The notes beneath the pieces were generated by a model. That model saw nothing but the letters and a program-made list of their open reading frames with translations. It was not told where the DNA came from and searched no databases. Shown here one piece after another: positions 1 to 13,364 of a stretch of 64,000 bases of DNA. Where the stretch lies: positions 6,820,001 to 6,884,000 of the forward strand of contig PYIU01000003.1 of the NCBI GenBank assembly GCA_003415625.1, given 5' to 3'. How positions within the stretch are numbered: the first letter of the stretch is position 1; every line of letters starts with the position of its first letter. The DNA comes from Aquanectria penicillioides (lineage: Eukaryota; Ascomycota; Sordariomycetes; Hypocreales; Nectriaceae). The position numbers and the translations under genes are program-made.

Positions 1-319
1 GACGCTGCCCCTTCCCCGACCGGCCGCTCGCCCTGTTCTCCAAACTTGGGCTCCGAATCCCAGCCTGAGCATTGCCTCTGTCGCCACTCCCCTCATCAAC
101 ACTTGTTTGCCTTGGTCGTATTGTCCGCCCCCCAAAAGCCAGGTCCACGAATCTTCCGTTGGCTAATACCTATTTTCTCCCAGTCATACAGTGCACCACC
201 GGTCACCACAAAACTGCATCCGGTCCTACCATTCACCCTGCTTTGATATCACGCAAAAAACTCGACATCTATGCTTTGGCGAGGACGGGGACCTAAAAGA
301 AAGAAAAAACGACGACGAT
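1..319. other. upstream region of the Est1-domain gene
   Basis: No gene seen. Short open frames on the plus strand lack family resemblance and overlap each other in different frames. The stretch directly precedes the ATG at 320 and probably holds the promoter and leader of the Est1-domain gene. An A-rich purine run lies just before the start codon. Confidence 0.4.
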
Positions 320-2660
320 ATGGACTTTACGAAGAAATGGGTGACCCACCTCCGTAATAATCATCGGCAGGAGGTGTCTGCCACACAACATACGTTCTTA
401 TGTCCTCTGTGTTCAAACGACCTACCCACGGAGTTTGACGCCTTCCAAGCGCACGTTCGGGGGAGTCCTGAGGCCCACTCCGCATGGAGTACCGATGACG
501 CTATTGAAAATGCATTTAAGAGTATAAAAGCCGCGAGGAAGTCGTAAGTCGAAAACTCACATCACTTGAATTTTGCTTTGAGGCTCTCCCTAACCCCTTC
601 TAGGCGTGCCGATACACAACAGCCCTACCGATCACAAAAACGCCGGATGGACGACCCGGACGGTTCCGACTCAGATACTCCCCGATCGAGCTTAGATCCC
701 GGTGACGGAGAAGGCCCATTGTCAAAGAAGCGGTCCCCGCCTGCTTCGGTAGATCACCCGGAGTCTACCCCCACTCATATTCGGAGCCGAGCCCGGCCAA
801 TAGAAACAACAGATTCGTATAATCGGGGCCCGAAGAATCCAAGTGGTAGGCAATTATGGACCGAGGGAGATGGAACGCGGCCCAAGGAGCTGCCGGGCCG
901 CTCGGTACCAGTTGCCTCACCTTCTGCCTCCCGTCAACCACCTGCAGGCAAGGCCAGTAGACAACAGATATCAACCCAACCTAACCGACCTCAACCTCAA
1001 GAGGTTGACTCCACTTCTCAGATGATGTTACAACCAGAGACACGCCCGATCTCACAAGATCAGCTTGTCGCTGAGGTCAAAGGGATCTATGCTGGCCTAG
1101 TAATGGTTGAGACAAAATGCATAGAAGTGGATAATGCTCAGTCTTCTAATACTGATGCCAACAAGTTGAACAATGAACAATGGCAGGCGTTGATAGCTCT
1201 CCACAGAACTTTACTTCACGAGCATCACGACTTCTTCCTGGCCAGTCAACACCCCTCAGCTAGTGCTCCTCTAAGACGACTGGCATCTAAATACGCAATG
1301 CCAGCTCGTATGTGGCGCCATGGCATTCATTCATTCCTTGAGTTGCTCCGACATAGGCTACCAGCATCGCTGGAGCATATGTTGACTTTCCTATATCTTG
1401 CTTATAGTATGATGGCACTTCTCTACGAGACAGTCCCTGCGTTTGAAGATACTTGGATTGAGTGCTTGGGAGACCTGGGCCGATACAGGATGGCCATCGA
1501 AGACGATGACATCCGCGACCGAGAAGTCTGGACTGGCGTGAGCCGGCACTGGTATAGTAAAGCATCGGACAAGTCGCCTACTACTGGTCGACTTTACCAC
1601 CACCTGGCAATTTTAGCAAGGCCCAATGCTTTGCAGCAACTCTATTATTACACTAAGAGTTTATGCGTGCCGATTCCTTTCTTGAGTGCGAAAGAGAGCG
1701 TCATGACACTATTTGACCCGGTGCTGGGGACCAACTCATCTCGGCTCGCCCCAATAGATGCGGCTTTCGTGCGCGTGCACGGTATCCTCTTTTCAGGGAA
1801 GTCAAAGCAAAGACTCGATGAGTCGATGGAAGAATTTTTGGGACTTCTTGATACCCATATTGGCAGGACAACGAAGCGATGGCTTGAAGCTGGGTTAGTC
1901 TTACTCTGTGAATGTTAACATCGGCTCTTTCTAACACCAAAAAAAAAACAGCTATTTTATTGCTATCGCGCTTGCGTGCTCCCTTATGGGATACGGCGAC
2001 GAGTCAAACGTACTGATGAGGGCCAGCTCTCATCGATCAGATGATACAGACATTACAATGGAAGGGAGCAATATCTCCGAGGCTGCTCCGAACGAATCCT
2101 TCACGAAAGCCCTTGACTTTGCAGTTCGAACTTACGGGATCGTGATTCAGCGCTGGGGAGATACCAACATCCTTCCATTCGTTCATACAACATTAGTTTT
2201 TATTAATCACATGACGCCCTATCCAGCAGCCATGGCCCACCTGGAGAAGGCATACCCCTGGAAACTTACTTCGGTTTTGCTCAACTATCTCCTTGATTCG
2301 TTCGAATCAGAACCAAGGATGGACGGAGACTTCCCTGGTCCAGAAAAGGACGAACCCCCAAGGCCTCTTCCGGAAGATTACGCTATGCGCGGGCTAACAT
2401 ATGCCGAGGAGTATCATCCCAAAGGGTGGTTTATCAACGAAAAAATCGACGAGGACGAAAAGTACTTCGAACTCGCATCCATGGTCGACGAGAGAAAGGA
2501 GCGCATTCTCTACTTAGGATACAAGATTGCGGCTCAGAACAAGTGGTTGACATTCAATGATACTACCCGCAGGTTCGCCGTCGTTGACAAATACGAGGTG
2601 GAATACGAAAACATGCCACGATCATTACCCGAAACCTCGGAACAGAAGCTTTCTCCATGA
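320..2660 (+). CDS. Est1-type DNA/RNA-binding domain protein with N-terminal C2H2-like finger
   Basis: Three exons, 320..543, 604..1893 and 1952..2660, give 740 residues. Donors are GTAAGT and GTTAGT, acceptors TAG and CAG, and the phase is kept at both joins. Near the start is a finger-like pattern (C28, C31, H45, H53). Residues about 60-220 are Pro/Ser/Arg-rich and probably disordered. Residues about 225-520 resemble the Est1/SMG5/SMG7 DNA/RNA-binding domain: helix pairs, a single-layer 'HRTLLHEHHDFFLA' helix, 'LGDLGRYRMAIED', and 'WYSKASDKSPTTGRLYHHLA' followed by 'ALQQLYYYTKSL'. In the known family this domain binds telomerase RNA/telomeric DNA or acts in nonsense-mediated decay. Many Sordariomycetes carry several uncharacterised Est1-domain proteins with an added finger, and this copy looks like one of those, so a telomere or NMD role is not shown. 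ATG 320 was chosen because it opens the exon that carries the finger. Confidence 0.85.
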
Positions 2661-5600
2661 AACATTGGCAACGCTCGCCAATCAGGAGGAATCTTATGGT
2701 ACGCTTATCGTAGAACCGAAGCTCCCAAACCTCGGTTTTGCTACACCCATCATTTCCATTTATGGGAATGGTGCTTGAATGGATCCTTGCTAGAGACTCC
2801 ATTCCTGTCACGCGCTGAATGCGCATGGTCTCATACGTTTCGGGATGGAAGACACCATTCTACATCTACATGCATTTGCATGCATATCAATGAGCTTTCG
2901 GGTTGCTCAGCTGTTCGAGGCACCATCCGGTCATTGTCAACCCCTCCCTCAGGTTACTGAGTTGAGCGGAGGGTTCTTCTCGTTAATATTCAATGCACAA
3001 CTTCAAACCTCTTCGATTGTACATAGACCTATAGATAGATACCCCCCTATGATAGTTCTTGAGGCAGTTTGCTGAAGGCTCCACTGCTGGTCGACGGCTC
3101 GATTGTCTAAGCCTGTTGGTGCAAGGTTGTGGCAAGGGTTTAGCTCTCTATCTTTGCCAATTTCTGTCATGGATTCTCTACAATCAAATGAATAAAAAAG
3201 AAATTGTAAAAATTCAAATCAATGAATCTCAACTTTTTTGATCTGTCAGCAACAAGTGTCCAACTGGGCTAATGTTTTGCGGTTGCTGTTCTTTTCAGGC
3301 GGTTCCCGACGGTCTGGTTCCTGAAGGTTGGCGGGGATCCGGCCCCCACGTCCGCCGATCCAATTCGGCCGGAGATGGTCCTTGCGTCCGCGTATCAGAT
3401 CCGCAGCGGGCCAGGCCCGCAAATTATGTCTGTTATTCCCGAATCAGTCCAATATTGGCCCCCAAAGGATGCACCATCACCACTTTTGGTAAACGAGGGA
3501 CCCGTTGGTTGACAAAATATCGGTTTCTAGAGATCCTCAATCGCGACAAGCGCCGATCGGGGCAGATGCGACGGAATTTTTTGTTTGATTTTTCCTCGCG
3601 ACCTAGACCCCTCGAAGGTTCAGCTTGGATGGCTCCCGGTGGCAATGTCAATGCAGAGTCGGTCGCCACGGTGGGCGAAAGGCTGTCGGCGTAACTGCGG
3701 TGGTGGTTGCCTCCAGAATGGAACTCCTCGGGGAGGCAAATGTCGTCGTATACCGGAAGGCTTCGCAGCGGCCGATGACACTACACATGGACAAAGAAAA
3801 AAAAAACAGATATGAGGGCGCAGCAACTTACTTTTCTTCTCAGCGGACCTTGCGCCTCAACTAGACTTGGCAGCTTCCTGTTGGAGTCTGGTTGAGGTTG
3901 CCTCGCAGAGGGCGTGTCGTGAACAAGTCGGCAGCCTTCAGGACAGCCAATTGGGACAGCATCGCAAAAAATCCTCTCTCAGTATGAGGGCGAGTTTCTG
4001 CGACCTCCACGGACACGCCGGACGATTGCGTCCCGGGGATGTCATCCTGCGACAAGGTGACAAGGGGAAGGTTATAGGATTAGTTATCACGGCTCTGAAG
4101 CTGGGCGTTCGTAAGCTTGTGTGGCTGACGAGGCTCAAAGTTGTCCCTGTTAGGAAGCTCGGTGAGGCGCCGCCTCCTGACGCAGATTGCTTCTTGATCA
4201 AAGCTGACACAAAATAATTATTAGCACGAGATTTGAGAAGACACGAAGTGTATTTTTTTTTTTTTAAAGCTTCAAGGTCCAGGGGGGACAGGGAAGCGGG
4301 ATTTTGATGAATCGCTACGACGCTGTGGTAACAATCTGGTTGCGAGGGGTGGGTGACGAATGGGATGGCGTGGGGGTTTTCTTCGACATCCCACAGCGTT
4401 TGATAGGGTGGACCATACACAACTGCTCAAGAGGGGTGCGATATTTACTTGTTGGGTGAAATTATTATTGAAAAGAATATTGGATTGAAAGATTTGCGAT
4501 AGCTGGGGCTGTTTTAAGACGGTGGGATTGCATTGAATACGTGTGCATGGTTGAGCCGTGGTGTTGTGAATTCCGACAGGTTCAGCTCAAGCCTCCAGCT
4601 TGAAGGTTACTCAGATTGATACGTCCGAAATGACGTAGCCCATGGGATTTCTATACTGAATGGGGGATGAAGAGAAGCCAAGTGGCGTTTTTGTGCTCTG
4701 CCCTGGTAAAATAGTAGGTCAGTGGTGTTTTGACTTGGCTTACGCCATATACCTAGTTGCAATGAACCATCCATGAGCTTGGGATCGGATGCGCCAGGAT
4801 AGGCATATGCATTGTGACGGCCGCGATAGGCTCTTCAACCAAGCGGTTTCCACCGTCCCGTACGCGCGCGGCTATCGTTTGTAGTGAAACTCATCCGCGG
4901 GTCTTGTTGTTCTTTTTTGCTTCTTCTTCTTCTTGCCTAAGGCTCTCTTCTTTCTTGGTTCACAGGCGGACAGACACCCCGCAAGCGCAAGCTGTAATAT
5001 GGACCCCATGTAAAGAAGCAGCAAAAGTCCTACTCTGTACGGAGTACCGGTAGTCTGTACTTCCACCCCGGCCCTGGCCATTTGGTTTGCTTATTCTCAA
5101 CGCGCCCCCTGTCTCGAATAATTGTTGCTGCCTTCTCGGCTCGCCAAAGAAGAAAGGACGGGCTTCTTGCCTAACGCCAAAGCAATCTCCACAACCACTC
5201 ATTGCCCAAGCTAGGTCAAGGGCCCCTAAACGTCCGCACAGACGCCAGCGCTCACCTGACCGACGGCGCATCATGCCCTTTGCAACTCTGTCTAAGGCGA
5301 CGAGAACACCACAGCACCGCCACGAGGCGACCGGCGCTAGGCGTCCTCGCGGAACGCCCCAGCCATGGCATGAGGGTCCAACTCTGCCTGCTGCCGAATC
5401 TCGATCGCCAGATCCGGCGTGAAGTCCTCGCTAGTTGGTTTCAATTACGTGTGAGCCCCCCCCCGCCTGATGCCTCTTCCTCGTGGATGGTGTGCCTGTC
5501 CCTGCCAGCGCCCTCGGCGAGTGGGATGCATTTCACAAATCGTTGCGTTTCAGCTCGGGTTCAAAGACGCCGTGCTACCATGCTGATGCTGGGTGAGCTC

Positions 5601-6288
5601 GGCCCCCGTGCCTTGGGGTCGAAACTGCTTGGGAGTTTAAACAGGCCACCACTGTCAGCACGGGGCAACGTCTTCGAGCCGCTCGCTACCAATGATCAAA
5701 CAACGCTGCGTTCTGCGCCGGATCTTCCGATGGTCTCTTCCTGCCAGCTTCGTCAGCGGGAGGAGCATGGGGGTTTCACGGGAGGCCGAAATCCGAATTA
5801 GAGGGGAGAGAGCCTGCACGCTTGAGGAGGCAATCTGTTGTCGGTGAAGGCGGAAGAGACGCACATGCATCCTATCCTTCCGTCAGAGCCAATGGGCTAT
5901 GCCCACGCAAAGCGGAATTGGAAATAGAACATGCTGTGATTCAACCCCGCCAAGGTTACCATCCTTGGTGATATGACAGCTATCATGACGTCGACAACCC
6001 CCGATTAGCTTTCTCGCGTCACTGGTCTGACTGGGATGCAAGCATTGTGTAACGAGTTGCGTCCTGTGTCCCCACATCTTACTAGACCTTTTCCCCATTT
6101 TGGTTTGTTCTTTTGAGATGGGTGGTTGCACTTGTTGCACTTCCGCCTCACTTTTCTTCTCCTTATCCTAGATATCCGCTGATCGCCTTGAGCCTTTGCC
6201 ACCATCCATTATCTTCATACGAGCAGCTGAGGAAAGAGTTGGCTTGACCACTTCTAGTCCATTACCAATCCGTTCTTCTTTTTGTTTT

Positions 6289-6290
<2 letters not shown>
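2661..6290. other. intergenic, no recognisable gene
   Basis: Holds the 3' flank of the Est1-domain gene and about 3 kb without a supportable gene. Open frames at 3272-3694 (plus), 3867-4217 (plus) and 3938-4420 (minus) occupy the same DNA on both strands and match nothing I know. A T-run of about 13 lies near 4253-4265. Pyrimidine-rich stretches at 4910-4950 look like fungal leader or promoter sequence but no start codon with a convincing frame follows. Confidence 0.35.
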
Positions 6291-6293
<3 letters not shown>

Positions 6294-6334
<41 letters not shown>

Positions 6335-6341
6335 TCTCTCT
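6294..6341. repeat. (CT)n microsatellite
   Basis: Nearly uninterrupted CT dinucleotides for about 48 bases, broken by single C insertions. Such pyrimidine tracts are frequent in fungal promoters and leaders, but no gene is evident on either side. Confidence 0.95.
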
Positions 6342-9300
6342 TTAATCCCCCCGGCGTCTGCACTCCATCTCAGCCGCAAATGGTCGAGGCTGGTCTATTG
6401 AGGGCGCCTTGTCGCCTTGCCAGAGGCTCGCAAATGCGGCTCTTCTGCGGGGTCTCGGCGACAGATGAGACCCTGTATTTACCCAGTCAGGGCCGGAATG
6501 GTAAAACTGATTTCCCCACATCTCTCCCATCGGATGCACGCGTGGCCTCAAGCCAGTGACTTGCGGATGCGGGCACGACTTGCCCGATCCTAGCTTGACC
6601 CTGCGAGGCAGGCTTATTCTGCGTGTCTGACCCCGACCCTGCAGTCGGTAATAAGGCACCTTTCCATCCCCGCCAAAAACTCGTGCTGCCTGCCTGGCCC
6701 GAAGACGGTTCCTGTTGACCACCCACGATGTCACATCTCATACCTCCATTTCTCCGATTTGCGCATGGACGAACAGATCGTAAGTAGCATTATACCACAA
6801 ACCCGAGGGCCATCGGTCCACGGCTCCAGGCCACGGATCCGAAACGCCGAGGCAGACGGCTCGTTCCGGCATGGATTGGTCCGTAGGGCTAGGTTACGAG
6901 TGCACATTGTCGAGGCAAACCCCCCACTGCAAAGCAGGCAACTTGCCTTGATGCCGGCTTTCGGCGGGCAATGGCGAAAATGCTGTATGGTCCTCTAAGA
7001 GTATACACCCTTTGCAAGATGTAAGGCGGACGGTCTCGTGAAATTGAGGAGGTGGGCCGTTGGATCATCCCACAATGAATCAAGCTTTCGACATGGGGTG
7101 ACATCACACGCATTCCCACTAAGCGGTGAAGGGCTATGATAAACAACTAAGACAGCCTGACGTAGAGCAGATATATGCCCATCTTGAGAGGGAAAATGGA
7201 ATCGAGATTGCTATCATCGATCACCCTTGAACTTGAAAATCTATGGTTGAGCTGCATCACCGGCACAACGCGGATCCCCGCCTGAAGCATAAAAAAATGA
7301 AGTGTTTTCTCTTTTCTCAAAGCTTTCCTCACTTTCAAAGTGACTAGTTATTTAAATAGCGCGAACATGTCCTGTGTGCATGATGTCACATTGCGAGGCG
7401 TCTGGTTGCCTTAATACATGGTTGGGTCTGGCCTTCATATTTGCACTTTTAGGTGTCCACATGCAAAATTTGATTGGATTCAACCTCACTGACCAAAATT
7501 CGGCGAGTTAGCATCCAGGCCTCTGTCGTTGCTGTCCCATGGTCACGCCCGCAAGTTGTATTTACAAAACTGGTATTCCGTAAGACATCCAATTAAAACC
7601 TTTTCGAGTACAAAAATCCCAGCGGATGATATGCAAGCCAGTCTAGGCCGCGTTCAATAGTTTGAGGTAGCGGGTGTTTATCTTATATTGACGGGGAGAA
7701 TGCCGACGGATTCCGAATGGCAGCTCTAGACGAGATGGGGGAACAATCCCAGCAGCATAGCCAAAGGAAGGCAATGGAATCTGGTCATTATCGAGTCAAG
7801 GCAAAGGCAAAATGCAAGGCGATGAAGGCATACTTCCAGGGTGGATGAGGGTGTCTGTCTATTGAGTCAAAGTTTGCGTATCATACGTCAGTAGAGACTG
7901 ATGAAATGTGAGCTTTAGGGCCATGAAGATGGGAAGAAATGTAATAATTAATTGACCCAGCAAAGCTGGAAACTAATTTTGCGATGCAATGGAAAAAGTC
8001 GCCGAGGGATTGAATGAGGGGCTGCGTTTTGAAGCCCATGACGGCAAGGGCGTTTGCTCCAAGATTCGAGAAACAAGTCAACAGATGAGAATTATTGAAA
8101 GGAAAATAACTAAATAAATACAGAAAGTCCCATATTCTTGCTCTTATAATGACGATTGTAGTTTGTAACATATAGTCTCAAATTACAACTGGACCTCCTT
8201 TCAGACGGAGTGTATCTGTTCGTGGTTGGGCTTGGGAACACCTTCAATTCCGACGATCTCGGTCTCTAAGACTTCAAAATCACTTTTATCTAGTATTTGT
8301 AACTCGATTAACTGGTAATACTAACACAGAGAGCAGCGTCGTTCCCATTTACTATGATACCAACCACTCTAGGGTCTAGGCTTTCGAGAGAGAGGGACCT
8401 AGATGTCTATTGTCTAGCAACCACTTGATTAAATACTGTCATGGAATCTGATCTTATATATAGAAGGAGTTTAAAAGTCGAAGGCCATTTGAAATGTGCA
8501 GAGTCTCCTACGTTGCTCTCATCCCTGGCGAAACTCACCTCGAGGTAGTATCTGCCCAAGAGACATCCGCGACTGCGAGTAATTTACAAGATAAAAGTTG
8601 CTTGTTAGAGGAAATCCAGCTTCAATCTTTTCACAAGACTCATTGGTTCAAATTTCTCCATCATTTCAATTGTGGAGGACCACCTGCTAGGCTCTTGGAG
8701 TGGAGGGATCTTCTAAACCGAGGACAAGAGATTAAGACATAGAACAATTACCAGAGCTAGGTCCTAATACCGTTTGGGCCTTGCCTCCATTATGCTCCCT
8801 TGTATGAGACTATTGGTGGGTGCTTGGGCTGTGGCTGAGACTCAGATGGTGTTTCATTGGTGGCCCTCTGAATCCTTACCAACACAGCGAACACTCGCCA
8901 ACAAGGCTGCCATAATCCGTCTCATCACGATGCTGTGTTAAATCATTGCGCAATCTTGCTCTGATTTTCTAGGTTGCATTCGAAATGGAAATGATCAATC
9001 ATATAGAGCCAGTTATCGGCCAGTCGTTTCGCCTGTAACACCATGTGTCATCCGCCCGGAACTTTTGCGACGCAGGTAGTATCTCACAGCCTGAATCCAG
9101 CAGCTTGCTCAATTAACCATCCCCTAAGCCCTGTCTACTTTAATTTTTAATTAGAACTTCATGTTTGAAACTTTCCTTCTCACGAAACAAGTCTTACAGA
9201 AAAGCACGGCCTTCGGCGCCTGGCCAGAACCGGAATACGACGAATACGGCGGCAATTTCGACACAGAGAGTAATAACGCGGTGGTACCATGTCTGTAACT

Positions 9301-11479
9301 GGTCAAATTTTCGGTCTCATCTGAATTCATGATGAGTTTCACTTACATCCCGGCCGAGTGCGAATGCCAAGGCTGGGCCGACCCAGCGCGTGGCTCGGAT
9401 ATAATCTCTCGGGCATTGACATCTACTGCATGGTGAGACTCGCCTTTAGGTCTTCCTTGATACATATTTTTAACTCATACAACTATCTGGATAGATGCAA
9501 ATTATTGGCAAGATGACTACCTGGCTTCCACTTCCAGGTGCCGTCCCTCAGGTCGCCACCCTGTCCTTCACAGCAGAGTGTTGCAGAAATGTACAATCTT
9601 GGTCATAACGGCTATTAGACCAGCATAAGCTGTCATAAAATTGAAGAATCAATTTCTAGAATGTTCATAAAAGTACATTGACGTCTTCCTAAGACCAACA
9701 GGTTACGGGTAAGTCGTTCTCTGGATGACCTGAAGGCAGAGTATTCGACGAGTTGACGTCAATACGATTGGATTGGCCACAGTAGCACACTACATATATA
9801 CTGCCGAAATCGGTTCATTTCTGAAAGAGCGTGGAATGTCACCGCCATCCTGTAAGCCTGAAATATTGCAGAACAATCGCCCTCTTAGAACCCGCTTCCG
9901 CACAAGAGAAGGGTTAGTGGCCCTGGGTGAGGATGGCAAGTGATAGAGATGAGATCAGTCTCGACTCCAACTTGACGACAGCCATTTTCCATCGTCTAGT
10001 CAGCTTCAACGGCAGCAGGATCTCTTCAACAAAACTCCAAGACAGTATTTTAGGGGCCCATTGCGTACAATAGGGCTACAGATGCTGAGCTTCTCTTCAA
10101 TTAAATATCCTTTCGAATCGGTCTATTGATCGATCGCTCATGGTTTGTGATTTACGAACATGTGAGAGCTTCATCTGGAATTCACCTGCGCAATTTTCTT
10201 TCGCCGATGCATTCCCTTTATTTGCAGCCGTGGCCTTTGGTCTCAGTACTGCCCTTTTGAAAACCTTTGAACTTGAACTTTACCAAGCCGGACCGGATTG
10301 TAGATTGCCAACCCTGTATGAGCGGTATCGGCTCGCCACAACCCTGGTGGATAGCTTGTGGTCGCTTCTCGGGGCGTATTGAGTTCACGGAAACCTCAGC
10401 AATCATAATGTCAAGCATTTCAATCAAATTGATCGCATGAATTGCAAATGTCCGCAAATGATGTGCTTTGGGTCTCAAAGCCCCAAGCTCGTTGGAGCAG
10501 AGATCGCGAAATTACGAGACCCAAATTCTCAACTGTCCCTCTAGCATCTAGACCTAGGGCAAGACAAATCAGAATATTGTTTATTAAATCATTGGATTGA
10601 TATTTTTGGAGATCGGCATGTGGCAAAACCTATCGGGCTTTGGTTTACTAAGCTCCAGCACGCATCGTAATTTGGAAAAGACCTGCAGCATACGTCTAAC
10701 ACATATGTATTAGTAGTAACGGTATGCTTATAAAGCTATGTGTTTAGAAAAGTGCTGAATGAACAGGGCAAGAAGAATGGATAACGAGATTGCATACTCA
10801 GGGAGGGTTCTGTCGCTGCGAGTTTCTCACTTGATTCAACAATGGCGATGTCACGAAGTCAAATGACAGTTTGAGAGACATAAGTTACGTACCCTCTTTC
10901 AGCTGAAAATTTCCTTTCGCAGTGTAGAAAGATTGATCAGTCCGGTATCCGGCAAACTCAGCTTTAAGTAAATATCCCCACATTCCCTTGACTAGGACCT
11001 GTACAGGACTACTTTGCATTTCACCGTACTAATAATTGTTTCTTTCTCAATATTTGAATATATGTCACAGAGGGGAGTTTTATCCTTCATTAGTGCCCAC
11101 GATTACGAACTGTCAACCTGGAGTATTGCGTCATATCGTTTAGGATAGGCGGAGATGTCAAGTCACACAGTAACCAGACATGAATGTGATTGCAAGGTGA
11201 CTACATGTATGGTTAAATTATGGAAAACTTTAAAACACCTTTTTGTCACTATGTCAATACTTGAGGCTATGAAGATTCTGTCAACCAGCTATCCAGGTGT
11301 AGCAAGTCACCACAAGGGTTCAAAGCGGTATAAAAGAAATTCTCTTGCGGACTTGAGTCAAAACTTGATCCTTTTGTTCAATCAAAAAAGTGCATTTTCG
11401 ATACCTATCGACTTTCGGTTCCGCTCTAGCCAACTAATCACCGACCGTTCGAATATTGTTAGACGGACACTGATAGACA
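6342..11479. other. intergenic, AT-richer to the right
   Basis: No gene I can support. From about 7.1 kb on the base composition turns AT-richer and open frames are short. A plus-strand frame at 10140-10382 (80 codons from an ATG) and one at 8494-8742 lack family resemblance and have no partner exons. The last part, about 11.0-11.48 kb, should contain the promoter of the GRDP-like gene. Confidence 0.35.
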
Positions 11480-13364
11480 ATGGCCTTCAGGTATGACTAA
11501 AGCATAAGCAACACATAGAACTACAACAACGCTAACAACTTCTTGTAGCACTTTGAAGAAATTTATAATGCGCTGCAATTCTCCCTTAGGGATGGGATTG
11601 CCCAATATGGACCATTTGCAAATCCCCTCGAATATTGTCCAAGTTAGCGTCACACCACGTCAATGTCTGGCACACCTTCATCTGCTTGAACAGTTCGTGT
11701 CTACAAAAACAAAAGTCACCAAATGGGCAACCCATAATCTGATATCTCCCGAGTCGGCGTGGACTTTTTATGTCAATATGGCTGTTGACCGGATGGCGAG
11801 ATGGTTCGAGGAGTCTTATCGAACGGACCTGAGGCGAGCCATCCCGCCGCTAGACGTCTTGATGGTCTGGCACACATTACTACAGCGCCCGAAAGAATAT
11901 GGAGTGTTTCTGGAGCTCACAAAAGTGAATTTACGTTCCTGGAACTGGGATCTTTTGGTAGGTTGCTTCTTGGAAAATGACCATGTCAATCTAACATCTT
12001 GTCAGCTTGACACTCTTGAGACCATGGACATTGGAAAGTTTGAGATCAAAGGCGAATTAGGAGACATCGTCAAGCAACTCTATCCCACTACAGATCTTCT
12101 TGAATTGATGGATGTATCTACGACTTTCCTGCAGTCGAAGAGTCCTGACCAGACAACTGAACATCTAGTAGACCTCTATTTACACAGGAAGACGGCACAC
12201 CTATTCAGCACCCACGCGGGCCGAATCAGCATCGGATTCGACTTTCACTCAGCTGTAGATTCTCAGTTAGACTTTGCAAACCGCACGCTGGAATACTCGT
12301 GGCACCGCATGTACTCCTCGGAAAGACTCAATGGGCTACAGTTCCACACCGCCATCGATCGATACAGGAAATTCATGAGTCTAGAAAAATGTTCCTCCGA
12401 CATTCAGTCTCTCGAAGTGAGAACTCAAACGCCCAGGTTCTTCGTGCCTACCCTAGACATTGATCTCGTTTGGAGAACCCACATGCTTGATTTCTCAGAG
12501 TTTCGCTGGTTCTCCAGCACTCTCAATAGGAGCCGTGTGCAACACACTCCCAGCCTACAAAGCATCAATTCATTTGACGAAAGAACGTCAAAGGTTTATC
12601 AACATATTTTTGGTGAAGAGTACTGGCTCTGTTTGTGTTGGTATTGTGTGGATGGTCGAGAGACCCCGCTCACTGCCCCCTTTTCGGATGACACCCAAAG
12701 TCGGACTTTCGAGGACGAGTACTGGGAGGAGATTCCACGCCGAATTTCTTCGGTAATTGAAATACCATTAACTTATGGAGTCCGGCAGTGCTCAAAATGT
12801 GGATCTCATCCGCGCCGAGGGTGCAAGTTGAAGGATAGCATGGAGAGTCAGGGGCTCCGAGAAGCGGCATCACGACAAGCCGAGGAGGTGCGAAGCCCCA
12901 AAACAGTCCGCAACAGATCAATCACGCATTTGGCACCCAATCCATGGCCTAGAATCTTTATGGGACTGTCGCAAGAGACGAAGCCAATCCGTCGCCCTGG
13001 AATGAGACCTTCAAGCCCATCGCCGCCTCCTCGCCATCAGCACAGAGGCCTCCACGAGCAAGAAATGCCTCGCCAGCCACCGGGTGCAGGCCAGAACTCT
13101 GGAAGCAGAGCTTGGGGCAATAATCCATCTCAGACCTCAGCTAGGGAGTCATATTATGCGCTTGATAACGGGTCTGAGAGCCTCCAGGTCAATAACTACA
13201 GTCCTGCTCAAGTCTCCTACACGCCACCGTATCATTCGGCTGGCGAGTCCGGTCCTCCTGGCCCAAGAAGAAGCAAGACCACATCTTACCGTGGGATAAC
13301 GAGGTCCTCGGCTTTTGACGGAAGCTACCAGGGCATTGACGAGGGCTCGTGGATGGCAAGATAG
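11480..13364 (+). CDS. GRDP-like (glycine-rich-domain family) protein
   Basis: Fungal member of the GRDP-like family (PF07173), named after plant glycine-rich domain proteins; its biochemical role in fungi is unknown. Evidence: 'CLAHLHLLEQF' near the N-terminus, the family signature 'IPPLDVLMVWHTLL' and a second copy 'VPTLDIDLVWRTHML', then 'YWLCLCWYC', each spaced as in the family. The last about 190 residues are Pro/Ser/Gly/Arg-rich and probably disordered. Two starts are possible. A tiny first exon 11480..11490 (ATG GCC TTC AG) with donor GTATGA and acceptor TTGTAG at 11548 joins in phase to exon 11549..13364, giving 608 residues. Otherwise the first ATG of the long frame is at 11568, giving 598. 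The gene stands alone between gene-poor DNA on both sides. A short Cys/Arg-containing patch around 12780-12835 ('CSKCGSHPRRGC') could bind metal. Confidence 0.82.

Noticed and set aside
3861..4420. Possible retroelement remnant
   Set aside because: Minus-strand frames gave a vague resemblance only; no protease, integrase or reverse-transcriptase motif and no terminal repeats.
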